Notes: generated from the sequence alone by a model not told the origin. A stretch of 12,441 nt of DNA from an uncultured Eubacteriales bacterium (GCA_900313545.1 OMRS01000308.1:1-12441); one strand, 5' to 3'; numbered from the stretch's first letter, positions 1-8,125 are shown. Made by a program: numbers and translations.

Positions 1-449
1 GGATGATGAGCCTCTTCTTCTCCAAGGAAGGAAAGCACATCATCTGCGGCGGCACCACCTCCTCCATCGCGGCAAAGTGGCTGAACCGGCCTCTGCAGGC
101 GTCCCTGACCTTTGACGGGGACATCCCGCCCATTGCGAAACTGGAAGGCGTCGACCTCGTCACGGAGGGCGTCATCACAGTCAACCGCGTGGTGGAATAC
201 GCCAAGGATTATCTGGGCGAGAATACCCGCTACGACGAATGGGCAAGCCGCCAGGACGGCGCCTCTCTGATCAGCCGGCTGCTTTTTGAGGAAGCGACGG
301 ACATCAACTTCTATGTCGGCAGGGCAGTCAACCCTGCGCACCAGAATCCCAATCTTCCGATCAATTTCAACATCAAAATGAACCTGGTGCAGGAGCTTTT
401 GGAAGCCCTCAAAAAGATGGGCAAACGCATCAAGCTCAGTTACTTCTGA
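1..449 (+). CDS. SpoIIE-family (PP2C-type) protein phosphatase, C-terminal fragment
   Basis: Only the last 149 or so codons are present; the frame is open to the left edge (first full codon at base 3) and stops with TGA at 447-449. The visible part has a GGTTSSIAAKWL stretch, then IPPIAKLEGVDLVTEGVIT, and ends in a conserved-looking tail with DGASLISRLLFEEATDINF and AVNPAHQNPNLPI. From memory this resembles the C-terminal half of the SpoIIE-type phosphatases that lie next to monomeric [FeFe] hydrogenases in clostridia; the metal-binding aspartates of the PP2C fold would be upstream of the window. Such proteins dephosphorylate serine or threonine on a partner and usually act in signalling. The hydrogenase gene begins 72 bases downstream on the same strand with no terminator visible between them, so the two are probably co-transcribed. 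The family call rests on recalled similarity, and the substrate is unknown. Confidence 0.65.
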   Translation, partial: MMSLFFSKEGKHIICGGTTSSIAAKWLNRPLQASLTFDGDIPPIAKLEGVDLVTEGVITVNRVVEYAKDYLGENTRYDEWASRQDGASLISRLLFEEATDINFYVGRAVNPAHQNPNLPINFNIKMNLVQELLEALKKMGKRIKLSYF

Positions 450-478
450 GCCCTCTGAGGAGAATGAAGATACAACGT

Positions 479-494
479 CCGGGCGCAGGCCCGG
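479..494 (+). other. Small GC-rich intercistronic hairpin
   Basis: CCGGGC (479-484) and GCCCGG (489-494) form a perfect 6-bp stem with the 4-base loop GCAG. It lies between the phosphatase stop (449) and the hydrogenase start (522). No T-run follows, so it is not a classical terminator. It could stabilise or set a processing point in the shared mRNA, but that is inference. The hydrogenase ribosome site AAGGA (508-512) lies outside the stem. Confidence 0.4.
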
Positions 495-521
495 GCAGGA
501 AACTGAAAAGGATGAACAGTC

Positions 522-1949
522 ATGCAAATGTTTGATACCAAGGTTCAGGTTCTCAAATACAAGGTTCTGCGGGAAGTGGCCCGCCATGCGTGGAATGACA
601 CCCTTCTTGAACATGTGGTGGATATTCCCAAAGCTATCGTTCCCGGCAAGGTGCCTACCATGCGCTGCTGCGTGTACAAGGAACGAGCCATCCTCGGTGA
701 GCGGGTCAAGCTGGCGATGGGGGGCGGAAACAGCAACAACATCATCCAGGTGATCGACATCGCCTGTGATGACTGCCCGGCCGTGGGCTATCAGGTGACC
801 GATTCCTGCCGCGGGTGTCTGGCCCACCGCTGCGAGGAGGCCTGCCGCAAGGGAGCCATCTCCTTTGACCATCATCACGAGGCACACATCGACAAGACGA
901 AGTGTGTGGAGTGCGGCATGTGTGCCAAGGTCTGTCCCTACAGCGCCATTGTAAACCGCAAGCGGCCCTGCCAGGTCGCCTGCAAGATCAAGGCCATCTC
1001 CATCAATGAGGACAATGCGGCCAAGATCGATGACGAGAAGTGCATCCAGTGCGGCGCCTGCGTGTACCAGTGTCCCTTTGGCGCAATCACTGACCGGTCC
1101 TTTATCCTCAATGTGATCGACATGATCAAAAAGAGCGATGAGAACCGGAAATACAAGGTCTATGCTCTTGTGGCCCCCTCCATTGCCAGCCAGATGGTGT
1201 ATGCCAAGCTCGGCCAGGTGATCAGCGGGATCAAGGCTCTGGGCTTCTTTACTGTCATCGAGGCGGCGCTGGGAGCGGACATGGTGGCACAGACGGAATC
1301 TCAGGAACTGGTCGAAAAGGGCTTCCTGACCAGTTCCTGCTGTCCCGCCTTTGTCCGGTATGTCAGGACCGCCTTCCCGCAGCTTCAGGAGCACATCTCT
1401 CACAATTTCTCGCCCATGGGTGCCATCGCCAAATACATCAAGGAGCACGACCAGGGTGCCAAGATCGTCTTCATCGGACCCTGCACGGCAAAGAAGGCGG
1501 AAGTCCAGCTGGAGCATGTCAAGCCCTATGTAGATGCCGCCATCACCTTTGAGGAGCTGCAGGCATTGTTTGACAGCCGTGACCTTGACCTGCACTCGAT
1601 GGAGGAGGATGTTCTGGACAACGCCTCTTACTTTGGACGCATTTTTGCCCGCAGCGGCGGACTGTCCGATGCGGTGGCGGAAGGCCTCAAGGAACAGGAG
1701 ATCACCGATTTTGATCTGAAGGCCTGCGTCTGCGACGGCATCGAGGAATGCCGCACAGCACTGCTCAAAAAGAGCAAGAATATGCTGGATGCCAACTTCA
1801 TCGAAGGCATGGCGTGCGTGGGCGGATGCATCGGCGGTGCCGGATGCCTGACCCATGGAGACCGGAACAAGGCTGCGGTGGACAAGTATGGCCACGAAGC
1901 CATGGAAAAGACCATCAGCGACGCGGTTTCTGTTCTGAAGTCCATCTGA
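522..1949 (+). CDS. Monomeric [FeFe] hydrogenase with N-terminal ferredoxin-type clusters, probably group B
   Basis: This 475-residue iron hydrogenase would catalyse reversible H2 formation or uptake with ferredoxin-like electron carriers in the cytoplasm. The N-terminal half is cysteine-rich: C82/C85, C96-x2-C99-x4-C104-x3-C108, a CxxCxxCxxxCP cluster site at C128-C138 and another at C174-C184, with additional cysteines at C49/C50 and C150/C154. The H-cluster domain shows all three signatures: L1 TSSCCPAF (C273 as proton-relay cysteine, C274 as ligand), L2 IGPCTAKKAE (C321) and L3 EGMACVGGCIGG (C432 and C436). The GPCTAKK form of L2, and the absence of a C-terminal PAS domain or of NADH-binding partner genes, favour group B over the bifurcating group A or the sensory group C types. 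AAGGA at 508-512 supports the ATG at 522; ATG 528 is an alternative. No HydE, HydF or HydG maturase is in the window. Its physiological direction and carrier are inferred. Confidence 0.93.
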   Translation: MQMFDTKVQVLKYKVLREVARHAWNDTLLEHVVDIPKAIVPGKVPTMRCCVYKERAILGERVKLAMGGGNSNNIIQVIDIACDDCPAVGYQVTDSCRGCLAHRCEEACRKGAISFDHHHEAHIDKTKCVECGMCAKVCPYSAIVNRKRPCQVACKIKAISINEDNAAKIDDEKCIQCGACVYQCPFGAITDRSFILNVIDMIKKSDENRKYKVYALVAPSIASQMVYAKLGQVISGIKALGFFTVIEAALGADMVAQTESQELVEKGFLTSSCCPAFVRYVRTAFPQLQEHISHNFSPMGAIAKYIKEHDQGAKIVFIGPCTAKKAEVQLEHVKPYVDAAITFEELQALFDSRDLDLHSMEEDVLDNASYFGRIFARSGGLSDAVAEGLKEQEITDFDLKACVCDGIEECRTALLKKSKNMLDANFIEGMACVGGCIGGAGCLTHGDRNKAAVDKYGHEAMEKTISDAVSVLKSI

Positions 1950-2018
1950 TCTGAAGGGCTCCTTCTTCTCATGACTCTGAAAAACTGATTTTTCTTCGCC
2001 GCAAGCGAAGGGCAACCG

Positions 2019-2071
2019 TCCTCCAATCCCCAGTCTGTGAACCCCATGGGCTGGCGGAGCGGAGGATTTTT
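2019..2071 (+). terminator. Rho-independent terminator after the hydrogenase gene
   Basis: TCCTCC (2019-2024) pairs with GGAGGA (2061-2066). After a 2x2 internal loop, TCCCCAG (2027-2033) pairs with CTGGCGGA (2051-2058) with one bulged C. The stem is followed at once by TTTTT (2067-2071). It lies 70 bases past the hydrogenase stop and points rightward, as expected for the end of the phosphatase-hydrogenase transcript. The 17-base loop is long for a terminator. Confidence 0.65.
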
Positions 2072-2402
2072 CATTGAGACGCGGCCCGAACATCCCCCGG
2101 CCCAGCTGCACCGGCCGGCTCGTTCAGAAACAGAAACGGGAGTGACCTCAACAGCATTAGGGAGAATACTTTATCAACAGATTCACAGGCAAAACGTGAC
2201 ATTCATCTCCGGGTATTTGCAAATGGACCTCTGGCTCTTACCCGGCCTCATATCGGCCCTCGGACAGGATTCTCCAGGATCGGGAGCTTGGGAGAATCAA
2301 AAAACGACAGCCGGTGAAGCCATGACTGTCACGATTTTAATTGGACTTCTTTGAGTCCAGGTTATGCTGTGGGGATTGTAAATATCAGTAGCAGAGTGTG
2401 GT

Positions 2403-2455
2403 AAAAAAGCCTCCTTTGTTATACTACCTGGCTATACGGCAGTAACAAAGGAGGC
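2403..2455 (-). terminator. Rho-independent terminator for the leftward nfnAB transcript
   Basis: GCCTCCTTTGTTA (2409-2421) and TAACAAAGGAGGC (2443-2455) are a perfect 13-bp inverted repeat with a 21-base loop. Read on the minus strand the stem ends in GGAGGC and is followed by six T (AAAAAA at 2403-2408 on the plus strand). That is the classic terminator arrangement and faces the nfnB gene, whose stop is 443 bases upstream. On the plus strand no T-run follows, so it is one-directional. The AAAGGAGG inside the stem mimics a ribosome site for a small plus-strand frame; I take that as a by-product of the stem. Confidence 0.75.
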
Positions 2456-2897
2456 ATCCATATGGAGTGTGACAGCTTGACACATATGCGATGGATAAGA
2501 GTATATACTGGAGAAATCCCATGGGTGGCTATACAAATACAAAATGTGAAATATCACCGGGAAATGTACATAATGCCTGATCCATATACCCGAATGCTGC
2601 GGTTCGATTAACCTGCTGTTTCGATTCTGTTGGATGTTTGAAAGAGAACTCTGATATGGACATCCGACAAACGCAAAAAGAAACGACAGCACCATGTGGG
2701 CAGGGAACACCTTTGTGTCAACAACTGCCGAAGAAGACGTGAAAACGATCCAGAAGCACGTGAAAAAGTAACACAGGGAATCGAATGGCGAAGAAAAAAG
2801 CAGATAGATTCACTTGAGCAGGGCATATGGCAGCTTTCGCATAACCTTTCAGGCAGGTATGCAATTGCCATTACAGGAATTCATCCAACCATTCGGC

Positions 2898-4325
2898 TCA
2901 GTCGGAAGCCATGACTTTTGAGAGAGCCTCGTCAATGGCACGGGCAGCCACTTTTCCTGCACCCATGGCGGAGATGACGGTAGCGGCACCCGTCACAGCG
3001 TCACCACCGGCATATACCCGATCACGGGAGGTCAAACCATCCTCATTGATAATCAGGCCACCGCGGCGGTTGACATCCAGTCCCTTGGTAGTGTTTTTGA
3101 TCAGAGGATTCGGGCTGGTGCCGATGGACACCACCACCGTATCCACATCCAGGACAAATTCACTGCCCGGGATTTCCACGGGGCGGCGACGTCCGCTGGC
3201 ATCCGGCGCACCCAGTTCCATCTTGATGCAGCGGATGGCCTTCACGAATCCGTTCATGGGATCCCTGGGATTCTCTGGGTTCTGATATCCCAGGATCTCT
3301 ACAGGATTGCACAGCAGACGGAAATCGATTCCTTCCTCCTGAGCGTGCTCCACCTCTTCTAGACGTGCGGGCAGTTCTTCCATGGAGCGGCGGTAAACGA
3401 TGTACACTTTTTCCGCACCCAGACGAAGAGCTGTCCGGGCCGCATCCATGGCCACGTTGCCGCCGCCGATGACCGCAACGCGTCCGCCCTTCATGATGGG
3501 GGTATGGGGATGGTCCAGATAGGCTTTCATCAGGTTGGAGCGGGTAAGGAACTCATTGGCAGAATAGACGCCCTTAAGCGCTTCGCCCGGAATGTTCATG
3601 AAGTTGGGCAGTCCGGCGCCGGACCCGATGAAGACAGCCTCAAAACCCATCTCAAAGAGCTCGTCAACGGTCAGGGTCTTGCCGATGATCACATTGGTTT
3701 CCACCTGCACGCCAAGTTCCTTCAGGGTTTCCACCTCGCGTGCCACAATGGTCTTGGGAAGACGGAATTCAGGAATTCCATAGACCAGAACGCCTCCGGC
3801 GGTATGGAGTGCTTCATAGATGGTGACGGCATACCCTTTCTTTGCCAGATCACCAGCGCAGGTCAGACCGGAGGGACCGGCACCCACCACGGCCACTCGA
3901 TGGCCATTGGGAGCGGGAGGTGTTGCGCTGCCTTCAGCATGCGCATTGTGCAAGTCGGCGACAAAGCGCTCCAGTCGTCCGATGCCCACCGGTTCCATCT
4001 TCGCGCGCACCCGCAGCGTGCACTGGGATTCGCACTGGGTTTCCTGGGGACAGACTCTGCCGCAGACAGCGGGAAGGGAAGAACTCCTGCTGATGATCTG
4101 GTAGGCTTCTTCGAACCTGCCCTGCTTGACTTCCGTAATGAAATCGGGAATGTCGATATTGACCGGACAACCGCTCACGCAGGGACGGTTCCTGCAGTTC
4201 AGACACCGCTGGGCTTCCTCCATGGCAATCTCCATGGTGTAGCCCAAGGCCACTTCGCTGAAATTGTGTGCGCGAACCTCCGGTGCCTGGGTCGGCATCT
4301 CATGTTTCTTCGGATTGACAGCCAT
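2898..4325 (-). CDS. nfnB: NADH-dependent ferredoxin:NADP+ oxidoreductase, large (beta) subunit
   Basis: This 475-residue protein belongs to the family shared by NfnB and the glutamate synthase small subunit. In NfnAB it carries the FAD where NADPH is oxidised and electrons are split between ferredoxin and NAD+ (or the reverse). N-terminal cysteines for two [4Fe-4S] clusters are present: C41, C44, C49, C53 and C88, C92, C98, C102. They are followed by an FAD-binding GAGPSG at 148-153, a second dinucleotide site GGGNVAMDAA at 287-296 for NADP(H), and a C-terminal GGDAVTGAATV typical of the family. The ATG at 4323-4325 is preceded by AGGGAGG. It starts 15 bases after the nfnA stop, and its ribosome site abuts that stop, so the pair is one operon and probably translationally linked. 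Without nfnA next door it could be read as a glutamate synthase small subunit; the partner makes NfnB much more likely. Confidence 0.92.
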   Translation of the reverse strand: MAVNPKKHEMPTQAPEVRAHNFSEVALGYTMEIAMEEAQRCLNCRNRPCVSGCPVNIDIPDFITEVKQGRFEEAYQIISRSSSLPAVCGRVCPQETQCESQCTLRVRAKMEPVGIGRLERFVADLHNAHAEGSATPPAPNGHRVAVVGAGPSGLTCAGDLAKKGYAVTIYEALHTAGGVLVYGIPEFRLPKTIVAREVETLKELGVQVETNVIIGKTLTVDELFEMGFEAVFIGSGAGLPNFMNIPGEALKGVYSANEFLTRSNLMKAYLDHPHTPIMKGGRVAVIGGGNVAMDAARTALRLGAEKVYIVYRRSMEELPARLEEVEHAQEEGIDFRLLCNPVEILGYQNPENPRDPMNGFVKAIRCIKMELGAPDASGRRRPVEIPGSEFVLDVDTVVVSIGTSPNPLIKNTTKGLDVNRRGGLIINEDGLTSRDRVYAGGDAVTGAATVISAMGAGKVAARAIDEALSKVMASD

Positions 4326-4340
4326 TGTGATCTCCCTCCC

Positions 4341-5189
4341 TTATGCTTTTCTGAAAAGATTGCAGGCGTCTTCGTAGGCATGGCGCTCATACTCGGCGTA
4401 CATGCGGCCGCGGCTCATGGCTTCATCGAAATCGATCTCGTAACCGTTGAAGTCGGGACCTTCGACACAGGCGAATTTGGTCACCCGCTTGCCGTCCTGA
4501 ACGAGGGTAATCCTGCAGCCGCCGCACATCCCGGTACCATCGATCATGATGGGGTTCATGCTGACTGTCACCGGAACATTGAAAGGCTTGGCCGTGGCCA
4601 CGACAAACTTCATCATGATCAGCGGCCCGATGGTGATGATCATGTCAAACTGGCGGCCCGCTTCCAGCATTTCCTTCAGAGGAACGGTCACATTGCCGTG
4701 ACGCCCGTAGGAACCGTCATCTGTCATGACGATCAGTTCATTCGAAATGGCCCGGAATTCCTCCTCAAGAATCAGCAGGTCCTTGTTGCGGAAACCGATG
4801 ATGCTGGTGACCTCGGCACCCAGACGATGGAATTCCTCTGCCACGGGCATGGCGATGGCACAGCCTGCACCGCCGCCGATGACGCAAACCTTCCGGATGC
4901 CTTCGGTATGGGTAGGTACACCCAGAGGGCCCACAAAATCCTGGAGAAAATCGCCGGCTTCCTTGTGGTTGAGCATCTCGGTGGTCGCACCCACAACCTG
5001 ATAGATCACCTTGACGGTGCCTTCTTCAGGGTTGGTTCCTGCAACGGTCAGGGGAATGCGCTCGCCGTCCTCGTTGACGCGCAGGATGATGAACTGTCCG
5101 GGACGGGCCTTTCTGGCCACCAGCGGTGCTTCGACTTCAATCTGAGTCACGGCAGGGTTGAGAATCCTCTTCCTGACAATTTTGTACAT
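4341..5189 (-). CDS. nfnA: NADH-dependent ferredoxin:NADP+ oxidoreductase, small (alpha) subunit
   Basis: This 282-residue ferredoxin-NADP reductase-like subunit binds FAD and NAD(H) and one [2Fe-2S] cluster, and pairs with NfnB in flavin-based electron bifurcation in the cytoplasm. The N-terminal beta-barrel has RIPLT (44-48), the flavin-binding motif position. The nucleotide domain shows GGGAGCA at 105-111. The cluster site is DGTGMCGGC (217-225) plus C241 in FACVEGPDF; an Asp together with three Cys agrees with the unusual cluster ligation known for this family. The length matches NfnA. The same fold serves dihydroorotate dehydrogenase electron transfer subunits and sulfide dehydrogenase, but no pyrD lies nearby and the nfnB partner settles the call. 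The start at 5187-5189 has GGAGTG upstream. A strong promoter lies about 75 bases upstream, so nfnA is the first gene of the operon. Confidence 0.92.
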   Translation of the reverse strand: MYKIVRKRILNPAVTQIEVEAPLVARKARPGQFIILRVNEDGERIPLTVAGTNPEEGTVKVIYQVVGATTEMLNHKEAGDFLQDFVGPLGVPTHTEGIRKVCVIGGGAGCAIAMPVAEEFHRLGAEVTSIIGFRNKDLLILEEEFRAISNELIVMTDDGSYGRHGNVTVPLKEMLEAGRQFDMIITIGPLIMMKFVVATAKPFNVPVTVSMNPIMIDGTGMCGGCRITLVQDGKRVTKFACVEGPDFNGYEIDFDEAMSRGRMYAEYERHAYEDACNLFRKA

Positions 5190-5264
5190 GTTTTCACTCC
5201 ATTCTGTTGATGAATCGCCGGATTGCGCAGAGCCGGCCTGTGAAGGAAAAAGTGCAATGCAGGG

Positions 5265-5293
5265 ATTCTAGATGATTTGAAGGAGAATGTAAA
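5265..5293 (-). promoter_or_regulatory. Sigma-A-type promoter for nfnAB
   Basis: On the minus strand TTTACA (plus-strand 5288-5293) and TAGAAT (plus-strand 5265-5270) are separated by exactly 17 bases. Each matches its consensus hexamer (TTGACA, TATAAT) in five of six positions. Transcription would start near 5258 and give a leader of about 70 bases before nfnA. Confidence 0.75.
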
Positions 5294-5302
5294 GGTCCTC
5301 CG

Positions 5303-5334
5303 GTGAAAACAATCCTTTTTCACAGCATTTTCAC
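5303..5334. repeat. GTGAAAA / TTTTCAC word cluster just upstream of the nfnAB promoter
   Basis: GTGAAAA (5303-5309) is followed by TTTTCAC at 5317-5323 and again at 5328-5334. The first pair makes an inverted repeat with a 7-base gap; the two TTTTCAC copies are direct repeats 11 bases apart, about one helical turn. They lie directly behind the -35 hexamer of the nfnAB promoter, a common place for an activator. The spacing does not fit the Rex operator. Which protein, if any, binds is unknown. Confidence 0.4.
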
Positions 5335-5419
5335 GACGGAATGCGGGAAAACTCCCATCATCCACCGGATGTGTGTCTGAATCATGCGTGCCTGCGCCAC
5401 TGTCCATCCGGCAAAGCGC

Positions 5420-5448
5420 TTGCTATTCTTCACCTTTTGTTCTATATT
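5420..5448 (+). promoter_or_regulatory. Sigma-A-type promoter for mutS2
   Basis: TTGCTA (5420-5425, four of six consensus positions) and TATATT (5443-5448, five of six) are separated by exactly 17 bases. Transcription would start near 5455, about 90 bases before the mutS2 start codon. Its position also argues against the longer upstream start of the mutS2 frame. Confidence 0.6.
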
Positions 5449-5544
5449 GATGTTCTGAGAATTCCCCGCTTCAGGCATTTTTCGCCCCAGGGCGTGCGGT
5501 CAGAGAACGCCGGTTTTGCAAGGACAGGAAGAGGAGAGGAAAAC

Positions 5545-7938
5545 ATGATGAACGATAGATCGCTGACAGTTCTTGAATATAAAAAAATCATCCGGATGCT
5601 TACAGAGCTGTGCGTGTCCGACAGCGGAAAAAAGCTGGCACTGGCACAGTGCCCCGAGTCCCATCCTGCCCAGGTCCGTTTGCTCCAGAAGGAGACGGAG
5701 GAAGCGGAGTCGATCATGACACGCAGGGGAGGAAGTCCGATACTGTTTTTCAAGGATGTACGCGATTCACTGAAGCTCAGCCGCATCGGAGCCACCCTGA
5801 ACCCCAAGGCGCTGCTGGATGTGGCAGGCGTTTTGCGGGCCTCCAAAGCCCTCAAGGATGCCCTTCGCCGCCAGGATGAGGACAACGAGGCTTCTCCTGG
5901 CATCCTGGAAACGGAGGCGGAGGGGCTTCTGACTCAGAAAGACCTGCTCGCTGAGATCGAGGAAGCCATTTTGAGCGAGGAGGAGATCGCCGACAGGGCC
6001 AGCTCCGAACTCTATGACATCCGCAGAAAGAAACGCAGCTGCAATGACCGGGTGCGTGACAAGCTCAACAGCATGATCCACAGCGCCTCTTTTCAGAAGT
6101 ACCTGCAGGATCCCATTGTGACCGTCAGATCTGATCGGTACGTTCTGCCGGTCCGCCAGGAATACCGTTCCATGGTTCCGGGTATCGTGCATGACCAGTC
6201 GGCAAGCGGCGCCACCGTGTATATCGAGCCCACCTCCGTGGTAGAGATCGGCAATGAGCTCAAGGCGCTCATTGCCGCAGAAAAAGCAGAGATCGAACGA
6301 ATCCTGCTCAAGCTGTCCGCGGAGATTGCCCCGCATTCGGAAGAGATTGAGACCAACCTGGACATCCTGTCCCATCAGGACTTCGTGTTTGCCCGGGCCG
6401 CCCTGGCCAGACAGATGCATGCGGTGGCCCCTAAAATCAATGACGAAGGACGCATCCGGATCGTGAAGGGCCGGCATCCTCTCATCGATCCCGCTCAGGT
6501 GGTTCCTCTTGACATCCGGCTGGGCGACGGCTTCCGGGCACTGGTGATCACCGGCCCAAACACCGGCGGCAAGACTGTGACCCTCAAGACAACAGGACTG
6601 TTCTGCGCCATGGCTCAGGCAGGCCTGTTTGTGCCGGCGGACTACGGAACGGAGCTTCCGGTTTACGACGAAATATTTGCGGACATCGGGGATGAGCAGT
6701 CCATCGAGCAGTCCCTGTCCACCTTTTCCGGGCACATGAAGAACATCGTAGGCATTCTGCAGTCGGTGACCCCCAAATCCCTGGTGCTTTTTGATGAACT
6801 GGGCGCAGGCACGGATCCCACGGAAGGCGCGGCACTTGCCCAGGCCATCATCAAGACCCTCCTTGAAAAGGGCGTTAGCCTGATGGCCACCACCCATTAC
6901 AGCGAACTCAAGGCTTTTGCCATGACCACGCAGCAGGTGGAAAACGCCTCCGTGGAGTTTGATGTCACCACTCTGAGGCCCACCTACCATCTGCTCATCG
7001 GGGTTCCCGGCAAAAGCAACGCTTTTGAGATTTCCGAAAAACTGGGCCTTCCTGAGAGCATCATCGCCAAGGCAAGGGAGATGCTTTCTGGCGACCAGGT
7101 TCGCTTTGAGGATGTGCTGGCCAATGCGGAGTACCACCGCCAGCTGGCTGAAAAAGAGCGTCAGCTGGCCGAAGAGGCCCGGGAAGAAATGATGCGCCTG
7201 CGCAACCAGGCGGACAGCGAACGCAAGAAGCTGGAAACCCAGCGCGAGAACATCATCAAAAAAGCCCGGACCGAAGCTACCCGAATCGTGGAAGGCGCCC
7301 GGCACGATGCCGACACCCTCGTGGATGAACTGCGCAGAATGAAAAAAAACGGCCAGCTGGCCGAGCATGAGATTCAGAAGGTAAAAAAAGGGTTGGATGA
7401 GGCGGCGGACAAGGCGCGCTTTACAGAGGAGGAACGTGCCCCCGGGGAGCCTCTTGTGAGTGTCAGTCCGGGAGACGTGGTGCATGTGGTCAGCATGGAT
7501 ACGGATGCCACGGTGATCTCCGAGCCGGATGCCAAGGGCATGGTCCAGCTGAAGGCAGGCATGATGAAAATGCGCGCCAGACTGTCTGACCTGAGGAGCC
7601 TGACGGCGGGGGAAAAGAATGCCCGCAAAGAAAAGGAGAAGAAGGAGCGACGCACAGGCGCTGCACCCACCCGGATTGATGTGACCACCCGCCAGGTCCG
7701 CCAGGAAATTGACCTGCGGGGCCTCGCCCTGGATGAGGCCATCCCGGAGGTGCAGAAATTCCTCGACGATGCCATGATTTCCTCTCTGGGAGAAGTCTGT
7801 ATCATTCACGGAAACGGCACCGGCGTGCTGCGGCAGGGGATTGCGGAACTGCTGCGTCGTCACCCGGCAGTCCGCGACTTCCGGAAAGGACGCTATGGTG
7901 AAGGGGAAACCGGCGTGACCATCGTTACTCTGAAATAG
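5545..7938 (+). CDS. mutS2: MutS2 family protein (ATPase with C-terminal Smr domain)
   Basis: This 797-residue protein is of the usual MutS2 length. MutS2 binds branched DNA and limits recombination in some bacteria; in Bacillus it also splits collided ribosomes (RqcU). Visible parts: an N-terminal helical core beginning SLTVLEYKKI; Walker A GPNTGGKT at 337-344; STFSGHM at 392-398; Walker B LVLFDELGAGTDPTEGAAL beginning at 413, with the acidic pair D417/E418; a long charged coiled coil at about 515-630; a small beta-rich KOW-like segment at about 635-690; and a C-terminal Smr domain with EIDLRG (721-726) and HGNGTG (755-760), the latter being the expected nuclease or RNA-cleaving motif. There is no MutS mismatch-recognition domain, as normal for MutS2. 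I chose ATG 5545 because AGGAGAGG sits just upstream; ATG 5548 is equally possible. It stands alone between two redox operons and has its own promoter. Confidence 0.96.
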   Translation: MMNDRSLTVLEYKKIIRMLTELCVSDSGKKLALAQCPESHPAQVRLLQKETEEAESIMTRRGGSPILFFKDVRDSLKLSRIGATLNPKALLDVAGVLRASKALKDALRRQDEDNEASPGILETEAEGLLTQKDLLAEIEEAILSEEEIADRASSELYDIRRKKRSCNDRVRDKLNSMIHSASFQKYLQDPIVTVRSDRYVLPVRQEYRSMVPGIVHDQSASGATVYIEPTSVVEIGNELKALIAAEKAEIERILLKLSAEIAPHSEEIETNLDILSHQDFVFARAALARQMHAVAPKINDEGRIRIVKGRHPLIDPAQVVPLDIRLGDGFRALVITGPNTGGKTVTLKTTGLFCAMAQAGLFVPADYGTELPVYDEIFADIGDEQSIEQSLSTFSGHMKNIVGILQSVTPKSLVLFDELGAGTDPTEGAALAQAIIKTLLEKGVSLMATTHYSELKAFAMTTQQVENASVEFDVTTLRPTYHLLIGVPGKSNAFEISEKLGLPESIIAKAREMLSGDQVRFEDVLANAEYHRQLAEKERQLAEEAREEMMRLRNQADSERKKLETQRENIIKKARTEATRIVEGARHDADTLVDELRRMKKNGQLAEHEIQKVKKGLDEAADKARFTEEERAPGEPLVSVSPGDVVHVVSMDTDATVISEPDAKGMVQLKAGMMKMRARLSDLRSLTAGEKNARKEKEKKERRTGAAPTRIDVTTRQVRQEIDLRGLALDEAIPEVQKFLDDAMISSLGEVCIIHGNGTGVLRQGIAELLRRHPAVRDFRKGRYGEGETGVTIVTLK

Positions 7939-8125
7939 TCTTCCGGGTTCGGAACTTTGCTCAGGCGCACAGTCCAAATCAAAAACGCTGTTCCGGAATG
8001 ACTCCTTAGTGAGAATCAGTCTCATCTGTCCGATGCTGCTCACGACGGGATCTGAAGGAAAAACCAACATCATTCAGAAGTCAGGGCTTACGGTCGAGTC
8101 TGAAGAATAAACGAACTGACTATAT

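Larger units (their letters stand above)
1950..2897. other. Gene-free convergent stretch between hydrogenase and nfnB
   Basis: About 950 bases separate two converging genes. I see a short hairpin CTTCGC/GCGAAG (1994-1999/2005-2010), the rightward terminator at 2019-2071, a 6-bp hairpin TGGACT/AGTCCA (2342-2347/2354-2359) and the leftward terminator at 2403-2455. Between 2456 and 2897 several short frames exist. They include a 49-codon ATG frame at 2462-2611 preceded by AAAGGAGG, and a hydrophilic frame at about 2655-2914 rich in Arg and Lys. None gives a protein I recognise, and in-frame stops break up any longer product. The stretch may hold a decayed gene or simply long untranslated tails. 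Confidence 0.5.
5190..5544. other. Divergent intergenic region between nfnA and mutS2
   Basis: 355 bases separate the leftward nfnA start from the rightward mutS2 start. They hold a leftward promoter (5265-5293), a cluster of GTGAAAA/TTTTCAC words (5303-5334), a rightward promoter (5420-5448) and the mutS2 ribosome site (about 5532-5540). I see no RNA gene or small coding frame. The mutS2 reading frame is open back to 5341, but that extension lies mostly upstream of the promoter. Confidence 0.6.

Noticed and set aside
2037..2354. 105-codon plus-strand frame
   Set aside because: It starts within the loop of the hydrogenase terminator, has no ribosome site, and its product has no gene-like features.
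2409..2455. Rex operator, because of TTGTTA and TAACAA half sites
   Set aside because: The half sites are 23 bases apart, whereas Rex needs a gap of a few bases. The hairpin with a T-run explains the repeat better.
2462..2611. 49-codon frame with a perfect-looking Shine-Dalgarno
   Set aside because: The AAAGGAGG is part of the 13-bp terminator stem of the opposite strand, and the product is not recognisable. Kept only as a note.
2898..4325. Glutamate synthase small subunit
   Set aside because: Same family, but no glutamate synthase large subunit is present and nfnA directly precedes it in the operon.
3504..5210. 568-codon plus-strand open frame opposite nfnB and nfnA
   Set aside because: It is codon-aligned antisense to both genes and is open only because they avoid TTA, CTA and TCA codons. 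The protein is rich in His, Gly and Asp and resembles no family, while the minus strand gives clear NfnAB.
5341..5544. 68-residue N-terminal extension of MutS2
   Set aside because: It lies largely upstream of the predicted mutS2 promoter, has no MutS2-like content, and a good ribosome site precedes the ATG at 5545.
5767..8073. 768-codon minus-strand open frame opposite mutS2
   Set aside because: Codon-aligned antisense shadow; it ends where mutS2 uses a TCA codon at 5767-5769. All recognisable motifs are on the plus strand.
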